DNA of 64,000 bases from an uncultured Clostridia bacterium. GTDB taxonomy: Bacteria; Bacillota; Clostridia; Christensenellales; UBA1750. This document shows, in pieces, positions 32,368 through 41,228 of the stretch. The stretch is taken from contig CANQPP010000002.1 in the NCBI GenBank assembly GCA_947625765.1, forward strand, positions 36,602 to 100,601, given 5' to 3'. Each line of letters begins with the position of its first letter. Position 1 is the first letter of the stretch. A program made the translations under genes and the position numbers. The notes below the pieces were generated by a model, which was not told where the DNA came from, ran no database searches, and saw only the letters and a list, made by a program, of their open reading frames with translations.

Positions 32368-33438
32368 CTACACCACCGAGCGGGTGAGCTGGATGAGCGT
32401 CACCGTGGGGGTGGAGAGCCAGCGCAGGGAGTGCCACTCGGTGCTGCCTGTACCCAGGCCGGGGCTGATGTACTGGTTCCAGCCGGACTGGTCGGACAGG
32501 CCGCTGACCAGGGCGCTGTTGGGGAGCCAGCCGTTCCGGGGGAACTGCTCGTTCAGCACGCGCACGCAGCCCAGCACGGGCAGCCGCCACAGGCCGCCGT
32601 GGTTGTGGCCGGAGAGTATGAGGTCGGCGTCCTTGAGGATGGCCGTGGTGGCCTCGGACTGGTACTGCTCCGGCATCGCGGGCAGGTGGGTGAGGAAGAT
32701 GTTGAGGTCGTTCTGGGTGTGGGTGGTCAGGCTGTTCTGGAAGGCCTCGATGTTCTGCCGCTGGTAGTTGATGCTCTCGAGCAATGCCTCCAGGCTGTGG
32801 CCCGTGTCGCGCACGGCCTGCTCGTCGCTCTGGTAGGTGCTCTCCAGCGCATCCAGCGATTGCATGGCGGAGCCGGTGTCCAGCAGCAGGGAGCTGGCCG
32901 GCATCAGCCACAGACTGGTGTCGCCCTCGTAGAGGTTCACAGGCTTGTCCAGGTACACGGCGCCCAGTTCTTCGGCGCGGGCGTACAGCTCGTTCTTCCC
33001 GTAGCGGCCGTCCGCCTGGAAGTCCATGTAGGGCGGATCGTCCTCGCCCAGGACGTAATAGGTGGTCACGTGCTGGCTGTTGAGGTAGCTCAGCGCCTGC
33101 AGAAAGCCCTCTCCCCCGCCCAGGTCGTCGGTGAGCCCGCCGGAGACCACCGCCACCGACGGCCGCGCGCCGTCCAGCACCTTCTCCAGCGTCTCGCCCT
33201 CGTCGCCTAAGCGGAACTCGTGGATGTCGGAGAGGTGCAGGATGGTGTAGCCCTCCATGTCGCGGGGCAGCGTGGGCATGGAGAAGCGCAGGCTCTCCAA
33301 ACGGACGCGGCTGCCATCGTAGACGATGTAGGAGCCCAGCAGCAGGAGCAGCAGCAGCACCGCCAGCGCCACGCCCCAGGGGAAGCGCTGGCGCACCTTG
33401 AACAGCTTCTTCGCCTCGCGGCTGAGCTTCATCCGCAT
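32368..33438 (-). CDS. Membrane-anchored metallophosphoesterase-like protein, altered site
   Basis: A 356-residue protein: basic N-terminus, one membrane segment (WGVALAVLLLLLLLGSYIVY, about 20-40) and an extracytoplasmic calcineurin-like phosphoesterase domain resembling YkuE. LHLSDIHEF (DxH), FLTHLP and LSGHNHGG (GHxH) are intact. But the usual GDxxD motif reads VSGGLTDD and the usual GNHD reads VLGEDDP, so three expected metal or catalytic residues are missing. Likely a weakened or repurposed enzyme. I chose the ATG at 33438 because AGGGGAG lies upstream; a GTG at 33486 gives a 372-residue form. Confidence 0.75.
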   Translation of the reverse strand: MRMKLSREAKKLFKVRQRFPWGVALAVLLLLLLLGSYIVYDGSRVRLESLRFSMPTLPRDMEGYTILHLSDIHEFRLGDEGETLEKVLDGARPSVAVVSGGLTDDLGGGEGFLQALSYLNSQHVTTYYVLGEDDPPYMDFQADGRYGKNELYARAEELGAVYLDKPVNLYEGDTSLWLMPASSLLLDTGSAMQSLDALESTYQSDEQAVRDTGHSLEALLESINYQRQNIEAFQNSLTTHTQNDLNIFLTHLPAMPEQYQSEATTAILKDADLILSGHNHGGLWRLPVLGCVRVLNEQFPRNGWLPNSALVSGLSDQSGWNQYISPGLGTGSTEWHSLRWLSTPTVTLIQLTRSVV

Positions 33439-33726
33439 CCCCTGTTCTCTCCCCTTTCGCCTGTGCTTGTCCGAACGAACCTTCACGCACTGTCGAGCGG
33501 CCGGAACCGCCTTTCTTTCTTCTAGTATACCATCTTTTCCGCCAAAAAGCCAACCAGGGCGGGGCCAAAAGGATGAACAAGTTGTTACATTCGCCCGCGA
33601 CGCCTACCATTCCAGCTCTTTGTGTGGTATACTAAATTGGGAAGGGTTTTTTGCCCTGTCCGCCGGGGAGCGCTTCAAAAGCTGCTCTCCCGCAAAGGAA
33701 CACAGCGAAAAGGGAGGGTTTTCGCC

Positions 33727-35037
33727 ATGCCGGAAAGTAAGACCAGGCTCAGGCGGCGCATCTACAAGAAGCAGCGCCTGGATTTCGATTCCATCCGCTG
33801 GGGCCACGTGTTCCTGGCCCTGCTGGTCTGCGTAGTCTTGGTGACGGGCGGCGTCTTCGGCGTGCGCGCGCTGGTTGGCTGGTCGCGCCACGGCGAGAAC
33901 GAGAAGGAGCCCGTGCAGCTCGCCTCCCCCGCGCCGGAAGGCCCGGAGGACAGCCCCGCCGCGCCCTCCGCGGTGCAGCCCATCGACCACGCGCCCGAGG
34001 GCCCCAAGGGCACGCTGGACGATCCCCTGGACCTCTCCCTGGAGTCGCAGAAGGTCGTCTCCAAGGAGGAGAACGTGAACGTGCCGGACATCCATGGCAC
34101 GGAGATGGTCTACTCCGCGGGCACCGGCTCCCTGAAAGAGCCCCTGCTGGAGACGCTCTACCTCTACGACTTCGCCACCGAGACGGAAACGGAGATCGCA
34201 AAGGTGCAGCTGGAAAAGGGCGAGATCTTCCAGACCGTGCTCAACGACAACTACATCGCCTGGCTGGATACCGACCAGCGCGGCTCCAACCGCATCTACT
34301 GCCTGCGCCGCGAGGAAGGCGCGGAGCCGGAGCTGATCAAGTCCTGCCGCTTCGCCGTGCCCAAGCTGCGCCTTTCCATCGACTACCTGATGTGGATCGA
34401 GCAGAACGAGGATAAGGAGGAAAGGCTCTACATCGTGGACCTCATCAGCGAGGAGAACGCCTCCATCCCCGGCTTCATCGAGTCCGTGGAGAAGGCGATG
34501 TCCACCTACGGCGTCAGCGCGCCGGGCATCTACAACACCCAGGTGGTCTGGGCCGCCTCCGACCCCGAGCAGAGCGACGAGGACCGCATCTTGAACGGCG
34601 AAAAGAGCGCCATCTATTCCTGCGACCTCACCCGCTTCATCGAGGACGATTACGCCCCCAGCGCCTTCAGCCCCGGCATGTACGTGCACGACCCCGTGAC
34701 CAACGGCGAGGTCTGGGCCTGGATCGACAAGAACAAGGCCCCCGATTCCAACCTGTACATGAAGACCGAGGACGACCAGGTGATCAAGGTGGCCGAGAAC
34801 GTGTTCACCTACGCCCTGGGCGACGAGATGCTGGTCTTTGGCAAGGACGACAACATCTACGTCTACTTCTACAAGACCGGCCAGTACGGCAAGGCCAACC
34901 CGGAGGGCACGCGGGGCATCATGCCCGTGGTCTCCGGCCGCCGCATCGTCTGGTTCGACAAGACCGAGTCCGGCGGCAAGGACCAGCTGATGACCGTGGT
35001 GGTGCCCTACGAGGCCGCCGCCGATCAGGCCGGATAA
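33727..35037 (+). CDS. Membrane-anchored unknown, possible beta-propeller
   Basis: A 436-residue protein: basic cytoplasmic N-terminus, one membrane segment (HVFLALLVCVVLVTGGVFGV, about 27-47), a Pro/Glu-rich linker (about 55-110), then an extracytoplasmic domain of repeated short beta strands (such as YIAWLDTD, YLMWIEQN, QVVWAASD, EVWAWIDKN, RIVWFDKT). These aromatic-Trp repeats resemble a TolB/DUF5050-like beta-propeller; I count about six. No catalytic motif is seen. It could be an envelope sensor or scaffold. The start ATG follows GGGAGG; an extended -10 promoter (TGGTATACT, 33625-33633) lies 90 bases upstream. Confidence 0.6.
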   Translation: MPESKTRLRRRIYKKQRLDFDSIRWGHVFLALLVCVVLVTGGVFGVRALVGWSRHGENEKEPVQLASPAPEGPEDSPAAPSAVQPIDHAPEGPKGTLDDPLDLSLESQKVVSKEENVNVPDIHGTEMVYSAGTGSLKEPLLETLYLYDFATETETEIAKVQLEKGEIFQTVLNDNYIAWLDTDQRGSNRIYCLRREEGAEPELIKSCRFAVPKLRLSIDYLMWIEQNEDKEERLYIVDLISEENASIPGFIESVEKAMSTYGVSAPGIYNTQVVWAASDPEQSDEDRILNGEKSAIYSCDLTRFIEDDYAPSAFSPGMYVHDPVTNGEVWAWIDKNKAPDSNLYMKTEDDQVIKVAENVFTYALGDEMLVFGKDDNIYVYFYKTGQYGKANPEGTRGIMPVVSGRRIVWFDKTESGGKDQLMTVVVPYEAAADQAG

Positions 35038-35104
35038 GATCGCGGGCTTTGACGGAAGGCGCGTCCTGCTTTGGCAGGTCGGGAGTTGACATATGGGGGA
35101 AATC

Positions 35105-35572
35105 ATGAAAAAATTGATCAGTGTGTTTATACTATGCGTTTTGTTTTTGACGGGCTGCAGGAATAGTGTTTCTGATCACAGCAACGAAGAAACGAAAAAG
35201 AAGATCCGGGTTGAAGTATATACCGCTCAAGATGATACCTACGTGATAACAATCGATGACCAAAATACGATAAATCAGGTGTTTGACACAAGTAATTGGG
35301 AAGAAGCAGAAGAATGGCCTGCTGATTTAAAACCAAATTATACAATGCTTGTATATCAAGAAAAAACACCGCTGTATGGTCAAAATCCTAGTGAAGAAAG
35401 GGATTATGAGCTTATCGAAACACTTATTACATATCAGGGCAGTTCATATATTCAGGAAATCATTTCGAGCAATGTTGTCCATAATATGATGATTCCGAAA
35501 GATGTGATGACGTCTTATTATGTAATGCCTGAGGAGAATCAAAGGGAATTTGATCAAATAATAAATCATTAA
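35105..35572 (+). CDS. AT-rich small lipoprotein
   Basis: A 155-residue lipoprotein: MKKLISVFILCVLFLTGC signal with an LTGC lipobox, then a polar domain with no family I recognise. The base composition is strikingly AT-rich compared with everything around it, with codons such as AAA, ATA and TTA that neighbours avoid, so it was probably acquired recently by transfer. I start at 35105, where the signal peptide begins; an ATG four codons earlier is possible. It sits between two GC-rich host genes with no integrase or repeats visible at its edges. Confidence 0.72.
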   Translation: MKKLISVFILCVLFLTGCRNSVSDHSNEETKKKIRVEVYTAQDDTYVITIDDQNTINQVFDTSNWEEAEEWPADLKPNYTMLVYQEKTPLYGQNPSEERDYELIETLITYQGSSYIQEIISSNVVHNMMIPKDVMTSYYVMPEENQREFDQIINH

Positions 35573-35629
35573 CTCCCCGTTTTGCGGGGGCAAGCAAGCG
35601 CGGCCAGACAGGGCCGCGGAGGAACGGCC

Positions 35630-36097
35630 ATGGAGATAAGAAGATTTCAGGAAGCAGACGCGGAGGAGGTCTCCGCGCTCATCGCATTCACGCTCCGCAC
35701 CACGAACAGCAAGGACTATCCGCCCGAATACATCGAAAACGACGTTCGGGCCCTGCTGCCGCAAAACATACTGGAGAGAGCAAGCTGGACGCATTTCTAC
35801 GTCGCTTGCGAGGATGAAAAAATCGTCGGCTGCGGCGCCATCGGCCCCTTCTGGGGAAAGACGGACGAGAGCAGCCTGTTCACGATCTTCGTCCTGCCCG
35901 CGTATCAGGGAAAGGGGATTGGCCGGGCCATCATACAAACGCTCGAAAGGGACGAATACTTTCTTCGGGCAAAGCGGATCGAGATCCCCGCTTCCATCAC
36001 CGCCGTGCCGTTCTACCGCAGGATGGGCTACGACTACAAAAACGGCGTCACCGCGCCGGACGAAGAAGGCCTGCTTCGGCTGGAAAAGTTCCGCTGA
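35630..36097 (+). CDS. GNAT family N-acetyltransferase
   Basis: A 155-residue single-domain GNAT. The acetyl-CoA binding loop is VLPAYQGKGIGRAII (about 95-109) and the C-terminal segment ITAVPFYRRMGYDYKNG is standard. The substrate is unknown; relatives modify small molecules or protein N-termini. The start ATG at 35630 has GGAGG eight bases upstream; a longer frame begins at 35582 without one. It follows the AT-rich lipoprotein and precedes radA, but composition is host-like. Confidence 0.82.
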   Translation: MEIRRFQEADAEEVSALIAFTLRTTNSKDYPPEYIENDVRALLPQNILERASWTHFYVACEDEKIVGCGAIGPFWGKTDESSLFTIFVLPAYQGKGIGRAIIQTLERDEYFLRAKRIEIPASITAVPFYRRMGYDYKNGVTAPDEEGLLRLEKFR

Positions 36098-36180
36098 GTT
36101 CCCGCCCTTGGCTCTACCCTTTTTACACGACCCACGGCTTACCGCAGCCATCTCATTTGATTTGAAGGAGCAAGCATCCC

Positions 36181-37551
36181 ATGCCCAAGTCCCCACGGAC
36201 CCGCTACGTCTGCCAGGAATGCGGATACGAAACGCCCCGCTGGATGGGCAAGTGCCCGGACTGCGGCAGCTGGAACAGCTTTGAGGAGCAGAAGGAGGAA
36301 ACAGCGCCCGCCGCGCCCAAGGGCCGCCCCGCTCCCCTGCCGCCGGAGAAGCCCGCGCCTTCCCTCGACGAGGTGGAGGCCGAGGCCGAGGCCCGCACGC
36401 CCACGGGCATCCGCGAGCTGGACCGCGTGCTGGGCGGCGGCATCGTGGCGGGGAGCCTGACGCTGATCGGCGGCGACCCGGGCATCGGCAAGTCCACGCT
36501 GCTCCTGCAGGCGGCGGACCGGCTGGCCGCGGACGGCGCGCGGGTGCTGTACGCATCCGGCGAGGAATCCGTGCGCCAGATCAAGATGCGCGCCCAGCGT
36601 CTGGGCGTGGGCGGCGGCAACATCCACGTGGTCTCGGAAACGGACATTGAGCGCGTGGAGGCCCAGAGGGCCGCGCTGTCCCCCGACTTCATGGTGATCG
36701 ACTCCATCCAGACCATGTTCCTGCCCGGCCGCTCTTCCGCGCCCGGCTCGGTGTCCCAGGTGCGCGAGGTGACCTCCAGGCTCATGCAGAGCGCCAAACA
36801 GACGGGCGTGAGCGTGCTGCTGGTGGGCCACGTGACAAAAGAAGGCGCGCTGGCCGGGCCCCGCGTGCTGGAGCACATGGTGGACGCGGTGCTCTACTTC
36901 GAGGGCGACCGCCGCCAGGACCACCGCATACTGCGCGCGGCGAAGAACCGCTTCGGCTCCATCAACGAGATCGGCGTGTTCCGCATGCAGGAGGACGGCA
37001 TGGCGGAGGTGCCGAACCCCTCGGAGTTCCTGCTCTCCGGCCGCCTGCCTGGCGCCACGGGCGCGGCGGTGACCGCCGCCATGGAAGGCAGCCGCCCGGT
37101 GCTGGTCGACATACAGGCCCTGGTGGCCCCGACGCTGTTCGCCTCGCCCCGCCGCCAGGCGCTGGGCTTCGACCGCGACCGCATGGCGCTGCTGCTGGCC
37201 GTGCTGGAAAAGCGCGCGGGCTTCCCCCTCTACAACCAGGACGCCTACGTGAACGTGGCCGGCGGGCTGGAGCTGGACGACCCCGCCGCCGACCTCTGCG
37301 TGGCCGCGGCGCTGGTCTCCTCCATCAAGAACCAGCCCGTGCCCGAGGACTGGGCGCTCATCGGCGAGCTGGGCCTGAGCGGCGAGGTGCGCGCGGTGAG
37401 CCAGATCGACCGCAGGCTCAACGAGTGCCGCCGGATGGGTTTTTCCAACGTTTTGGTCCCGAGCGGGAACCTTCGGGGCCTCAAACCCGTTGAAGGATTG
37501 CAGGTGTTCGGCGCGTCCACCGTGCAGAAGGCGCTGTCCATGCTCTTTTGA
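36181..37551 (+). CDS. radA: DNA repair protein RadA
   Basis: A 456-residue RadA (Sms), a helicase that drives branch migration during recombinational repair. N-terminal C4 zinc finger C11, C14, C25, C28 (CQECGYETPRWMGKCPDCG); RecA-like ATPase with Walker A GGDPGIGKST (about 96-105); the RadA-specific KNRFGS motif; and a C-terminal Lon-protease-like domain without protease activity. Full length and typical. Upstream of the YacL-like gene, the same order as in Bacillus (radA, disA, yacL) though disA is absent here. Confidence 0.96.
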   Translation: MPKSPRTRYVCQECGYETPRWMGKCPDCGSWNSFEEQKEETAPAAPKGRPAPLPPEKPAPSLDEVEAEAEARTPTGIRELDRVLGGGIVAGSLTLIGGDPGIGKSTLLLQAADRLAADGARVLYASGEESVRQIKMRAQRLGVGGGNIHVVSETDIERVEAQRAALSPDFMVIDSIQTMFLPGRSSAPGSVSQVREVTSRLMQSAKQTGVSVLLVGHVTKEGALAGPRVLEHMVDAVLYFEGDRRQDHRILRAAKNRFGSINEIGVFRMQEDGMAEVPNPSEFLLSGRLPGATGAAVTAAMEGSRPVLVDIQALVAPTLFASPRRQALGFDRDRMALLLAVLEKRAGFPLYNQDAYVNVAGGLELDDPAADLCVAAALVSSIKNQPVPEDWALIGELGLSGEVRAVSQIDRRLNECRRMGFSNVLVPSGNLRGLKPVEGLQVFGASTVQKALSMLF

Positions 37552-37688
37552 GCTTAAATATCCAAAAGGGGCAAGTATTTTTAAGGAGGTGGCCGCTTTC
37601 ATCGACGAAAACGCAGCTTTATGTTCTTTCCCCTCAAGCTGACTGACGACGGGGCCCCCGTTCGGCCCCACAACAGGAGGTGTGTTGT

Positions 37689-38816
37689 TTGAAGCGACTC
37701 TTAAAGGCGCTGATCTCCCTGATCGGTTTCGGCGTGGGCGTGGGCGTGGCCCAGACGCTGCGCCAGTTCCTGGACGAAACGGGCACGCTGCTTTCCCTGC
37801 GGCCCATCGCCTACACGCTCGTTGTCTTTGGCATTTATCTGCTCGGTGCCGTTTTGTTTGCATTTTTATTCTTTCTTATCTCCGAGCCTATCCTGCGCCG
37901 CTGCGAGCACATCGTAAACGGCTCCGAAGCGGAGCTGCGCACCGTGCCCATGATGGACATATTGTTCGGCTGCCTGGGGATGCTCTTGGGCCTGCTCATG
38001 GCCATGCTCATCTCCCGGCTGCTGGATTCCCTGATGTTCAGCTGGCTGTCCATGCCGCTGTCGCTGCTCATCTACATCGTCCTTGCCTCCCTGGGCGCGC
38101 TTTTGTTCTACAAGCGCTGGCGGGAGCTGCCGGGCCTTGGGATGCTGCTGCGCCACCAGCTCAAGCAGAAGGGCAACACGCTGGGCGAGGCGGTGGACTC
38201 CATCGAGGGCGGCTCCGGCCCCGTCCCGAAGGTGTTGGATACCTCCGTCATCATCGACGGCCGTATCTTCGACATCTGCGCCACGGGCTTTATGGAAGGC
38301 CCGCTGGTGATCCCGGGCGTGGTCTTGAGCGAGCTAAGGCACATCGCGGACGCCTCGGACGCCCTTAAGCGGAACCGCGGCCGCAGGGGCTTGGACATCC
38401 TCCAGCGCATCCAGAAGGAGCTGGACATCGAGGTGCGCGTGGACGACCGCGACTTCGAGGACGTGGCGGAGGTGGACGTCAAGATCCTGCGCCTGGCCCA
38501 GGCGCTGGGCGGCTGCGTGGTCACCAACGACTACAACCTCAACAAGGTGGCCGGCGTTTCCGGCATCAAGGTGCTCAACGTCAACGACCTGGCCAACGCG
38601 GTCAAGCCCGTGGCCATCCCCGGCGAGGAGATGCAGGTGCTCATCCTCAAGGAGGGCAAGGAGCCCGGCCAGGGCGTGGCCTACCTGGACGACGGCACCA
38701 TGATCGTCATCGACAGCGCCAAGCGGCTGATCGGCGAGCGCGTGTCCGTTGTGGTGACCAGCGTCCTGCAGACCTCCGCGGGCCGCATGATCTTCGCCAA
38801 GCTGAAGAACGTCTGA
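37689..38816 (+). CDS. PIN/TRAM domain protein, YacL-like
   Basis: A 375-residue protein: four N-terminal membrane helices (about 1-140), a cytoplasmic PIN ribonuclease-like domain (about 180-300) beginning VLDTSVIIDGRIFDI with the conserved acidic residues, and a C-terminal TRAM domain (about 315-375). Matches B. subtilis YacL, an integral membrane protein of unknown role. Start is TTG at 37689, eight bases after AGGAGG; the GTG at 37680 overlaps that site and is unlikely. Ends with a strong terminator. Confidence 0.9.
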   Translation: MKRLLKALISLIGFGVGVGVAQTLRQFLDETGTLLSLRPIAYTLVVFGIYLLGAVLFAFLFFLISEPILRRCEHIVNGSEAELRTVPMMDILFGCLGMLLGLLMAMLISRLLDSLMFSWLSMPLSLLIYIVLASLGALLFYKRWRELPGLGMLLRHQLKQKGNTLGEAVDSIEGGSGPVPKVLDTSVIIDGRIFDICATGFMEGPLVIPGVVLSELRHIADASDALKRNRGRRGLDILQRIQKELDIEVRVDDRDFEDVAEVDVKILRLAQALGGCVVTNDYNLNKVAGVSGIKVLNVNDLANAVKPVAIPGEEMQVLILKEGKEPGQGVAYLDDGTMIVIDSAKRLIGERVSVVVTSVLQTSAGRMIFAKLKNV

Positions 38817-38845
38817 AGTTCTCCGCCGCGCAAGGCAGATTTTTT

Positions 38846-38880
38846 CCGGGGCCCCGTCAACGCTGGGCCCCGGTTTTTCT
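38846..38880 (+). terminator. Terminator of the radA region
   Basis: CCGGGGCCC/GGGCCCCGG stem then TTTTTCTT. Confidence 0.85.
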
Positions 38881-38938
38881 TGAGGTATCCAGAGAAGCGG
38901 CCTGTTTTTTCCGCAGGCAAAGGCGGAGGTGACTAAAT

Positions 38939-39442
38939 ATGGATGAAAGGACAAAGGAACGGAAGAAGAAGGACCTGCTGTCCGCCCTGGCGGTGGCCGG
39001 CGGGTACGCCCTTATCTACCTCGCCGGGCGCATCCTCCAGGCGGCCGAAACGCCGGTGGACGTCAGCTACCTGTACGGCTGGCTGCTCCATCAGGGGCTT
39101 TTCTGGGCCGCGCTGGCCGTCTCCACGGTCCCTGCGCTGTTCGGTAAGCGGTATTTCGCCCTCACCTCCCTCTTTGGCTTTGCGGCCGCGCTGCTGCTGG
39201 GCGAGCTCTGCGGGCACAACCCCGCGGGCGCGGCCTTCGGTCAGGGCCATTTCGGCTGGGCCGTCTGGGGCGGCATCTTCTTGCTTTCCGTCGTGATGGG
39301 CATCGTCCTTGAACGCATCGCCAAGGGGAAGCTCGACTTGCGGTCGAAGAAGTTCCGGCTCTGGGCGGCGGCCCTTGCGCTCGGCATGCTCGCGGTCGTG
39401 CTCCTCGTCCGTGCGGGCATGCCGACGGGCTTTCACCTATAA
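38939..39442 (+). CDS. Unknown four-helix membrane protein
   Basis: A 167-residue membrane protein I do not recognise. A charged Lys/Arg-rich N-terminus (first 12 residues) is followed by four hydrophobic segments (about 14-32, 47-65, 70-88 and 105-123, with a possible fifth near 142-160). No signature motif is visible. It has GGAGG upstream of its ATG. It stands alone between two terminators, so it is a single-gene unit. Confidence 0.6.
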   Translation: MDERTKERKKKDLLSALAVAGGYALIYLAGRILQAAETPVDVSYLYGWLLHQGLFWAALAVSTVPALFGKRYFALTSLFGFAAALLLGELCGHNPAGAAFGQGHFGWAVWGGIFLLSVVMGIVLERIAKGKLDLRSKKFRLWAAALALGMLAVVLLVRAGMPTGFHL

Positions 39443-39450
39443 GCCAAAAG

Positions 39451-39496
39451 AAGAAGCCTCTCGGGCGCCGCCGGGCGTTCCAAGAGGCTTCTTCTG
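39451..39496. terminator. Bidirectional terminator
   Basis: GAAGAAGCCTCT with its exact complement AGAGGCTTCTTC; lies between converging genes. Confidence 0.8.
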
Positions 39497-39517
39497 TGTA
39501 TTTGATCCAGTGTCGGT

Positions 39518-40828
39518 TCAGGCGTCCGGGAAGATCGCGCGGGCCTGGGACAGCGCCTGCCGCCAGACCTGCTCATCGTCCGTGGACAGGGCCCAGTCGA
39601 GCGTGTCCAGCAGGTCCATCACGGTCTGGCTGCTCAGGTCGCCGTAGGCCTGCACGTAGTCGTAGGCCTCCTCCAGCTCCTCGCGGGAGACGGAGCTGCC
39701 GCCCTCCTCGGGCAGCGTCTCGGCGCCTTCGTCGGGGAGCATCTCCTCCGGGTGGCTCTCCAGGTAGGCCTGCTCGATGGCCTCCACGGTCATGGTCTCG
39801 TCGAAGGGGCCTTCCACGCCGAAGATCTCGCGGATCAGGTCGTTCTTCTCGTTCTGGTAGATGAGGTAGTAGGAGCGGTCGCCCACGTACTGCCCGTTGC
39901 CGGGGATCACGTGCCGCTCGATCTCGTCCATGGTCAGGTCCTTGCCGAAGTAGGCCAGCGTGGCGATCTGGGGCACGGTCAGGTTGGTGTCGATCTCGGA
40001 CTGCACGGCCCTGTACACGGCGGGGATGCTGGCGACCTTCTTGGCGGAGAGCATCTGCTCATACATGGTGAACAGCATCCTCTGCTGCCTGTCCACGCGG
40101 TCCACGTCGCCGCGGCCGCCCTTGCGGTAGCGGCAGTAGTCCAAAACCTGCTGGCCGGTCAGGTGCTGCATGCCCTTTTCCAGCCTGCGGCCGTTCATCG
40201 TCATGGCGATGTCCACGTCGTAGTCCACGCCGCCCACGGCGTCGACCACCTTCTTGACCACGTTCATGCCGAAGCCCACGTAGTAGTCGATGTCCACGCC
40301 CAGCAGGTGCTCCACGGTGTTGACGGCGTACTCGTAGCCGTCCCCGTCCGCGCCGCCGCCGAAGGTGAAGGCCGCGTTGATCTTGTTCTTGGTCTCGCCG
40401 CCGTTGATGCGCACGTAGCTGTCGCGCGGGATGGAGATCATGTCCACCTTATGCTCGGCGAAGTTGACGCTGACCAGGATCATGGTATCCGTGCGGAAGT
40501 TCATGCCCGCCTCGATGCGCTCCACGGAGCTGTCCGCGCCCAGGAGCAGCACGTTGATGCGCTGCTGCTCGAACTTATACTCGGGCGTGGGCTCGGGCGT
40601 TACCGTGGGCTCGGGCGTGGCCGTCGCGGGCGGCGGCGTGATCTCCGGCGTGGGCGTGGCGGTCGCCACGGGCGTGGGGCTCAGCTCCAGCTCCTCGAAG
40701 GCGTTGGTCGGGTCCTTGATGTATTCGATGAACAAAAACACCGCCAGCACCAGCGCCAGCGCCAGGCCGATCAGTATGCCGCCGATCCAGAGCAGCGTCT
40801 TCGTTCCCTTTCCCATTCTTTTTTTCAT
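39518..40828 (-). CDS. LCP (LytR-CpsA-Psr) family protein
   Basis: A 436-residue type II membrane protein: short cytoplasmic N-terminus, membrane segment (LLWIGGILIGLALALVLAVF, about 11-33), a Pro/Thr-rich spacer (about 48-83), then the LCP domain. Signature motifs are FRTDTMILVSVNF, MISIPRDSYV and the Arg-rich YCRYRKGGRGDVDRVDRQQRM, which bind polyprenyl-pyrophosphate. LCP enzymes attach wall polymers to peptidoglycan outside the cell. An acidic C-terminal extension of about 75 residues is unusual. Start is at MKKRMGKG; a promoter with TTGACG and CATAAT lies just upstream. Confidence 0.9.
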   Translation of the reverse strand: MKKRMGKGTKTLLWIGGILIGLALALVLAVFLFIEYIKDPTNAFEELELSPTPVATATPTPEITPPPATATPEPTVTPEPTPEYKFEQQRINVLLLGADSSVERIEAGMNFRTDTMILVSVNFAEHKVDMISIPRDSYVRINGGETKNKINAAFTFGGGADGDGYEYAVNTVEHLLGVDIDYYVGFGMNVVKKVVDAVGGVDYDVDIAMTMNGRRLEKGMQHLTGQQVLDYCRYRKGGRGDVDRVDRQQRMLFTMYEQMLSAKKVASIPAVYRAVQSEIDTNLTVPQIATLAYFGKDLTMDEIERHVIPGNGQYVGDRSYYLIYQNEKNDLIREIFGVEGPFDETMTVEAIEQAYLESHPEEMLPDEGAETLPEEGGSSVSREELEEAYDYVQAYGDLSSQTVMDLLDTLDWALSTDDEQVWRQALSQARAIFPDA

Positions 40829-40876
40829 GGTCGCTTTCCGTTCCCCTTTCTGTAAAAAAAGGTCTGTACATGATGG

Positions 40877-40905
40877 ATTATGGCACAAAACGCCGCGTCC
40901 GTCAA
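40877..40905 (-). promoter_or_regulatory. Promoter of the LCP gene
   Basis: Minus-strand TTGACG (40905-40900), 17 bases, CATAAT (40882-40877). Confidence 0.65.
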
Positions 40906-40942
40906 CCTTGCGAAAGTAATTCCCTTTTCCTTCTTGCCGTGG

Positions 40943-40948
40943 TATAAT
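40943..40948 (+). promoter_or_regulatory. Extended -10 promoter of the zinc-ribbon gene
   Basis: TGGTATAAT: an upstream TG one base before TATAAT. No good -35 is visible. Confidence 0.45.
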
Positions 40949-41004
40949 AAGGCCATGAAACGTGCGGCGGTAAGACGCGCGGCCGGAAGGGAGCGAAGAG
41001 AAAC

Positions 41005-41157
41005 ATGATCAAGGATAAGGACGGCAATCTGGTGCACTGCACGGCCTTCTGCCCCATCTGCGGCAGCGACCTTGTGTTCCAGGATAACGAGTGCATCTGC
41101 AAGCGCAAGGGCTGCGGCTGGCACTGCGGCGGCTGCAAGACCGAGGACGACGTGTAA
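41005..41157 (+). CDS. 50-residue zinc-ribbon protein
   Basis: A 50-residue protein with eight cysteines, including CPICG near residue 14 and CGGC near 43, and a CICKRKGC segment between them. This is a compact treble zinc ribbon that should bind one or two Zn2+. GGAAGGGAG lies upstream at good spacing, an extended -10 promoter precedes it and a terminator follows, so it looks like a genuine monocistronic gene. Function unknown; such microproteins may bind nucleic acids or a larger complex. Confidence 0.7.
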   Translation: MIKDKDGNLVHCTAFCPICGSDLVFQDNECICKRKGCGWHCGGCKTEDDV

Positions 41158-41180
41158 ACGTCGACAATCAAGGCACGCAA

Positions 41181-41215
41181 AAAGAGGCGGGAGAGATATC
41201 TCCCGTCTCTTTGTT
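41181..41215. terminator. Bidirectional terminator
   Basis: AGAGGCGGGAGA/TCTCCCGTCTCT stem with T-rich flanks, between the converging zinc-ribbon and pgsA genes. Confidence 0.75.
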
Positions 41216-41228
41216 TGGGCCCTCAAAT

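Noticed and set aside
37621..37692. 23-codon frame overlapping the YacL-like start
   Set aside because: The nearest AAGGAGG is about 31 bases upstream; translation unlikely.
37689..38816. PIN domain as a toxin of a toxin-antitoxin pair
   Set aside because: It is fused to membrane helices and a TRAM domain (YacL type) and has no antitoxin gene beside it.
40955..41008. 17-codon frame ending ATGA over the zinc-ribbon start
   Set aside because: No ribosome-binding site, and it begins only seven bases after the -10 box, so it would barely be transcribed.
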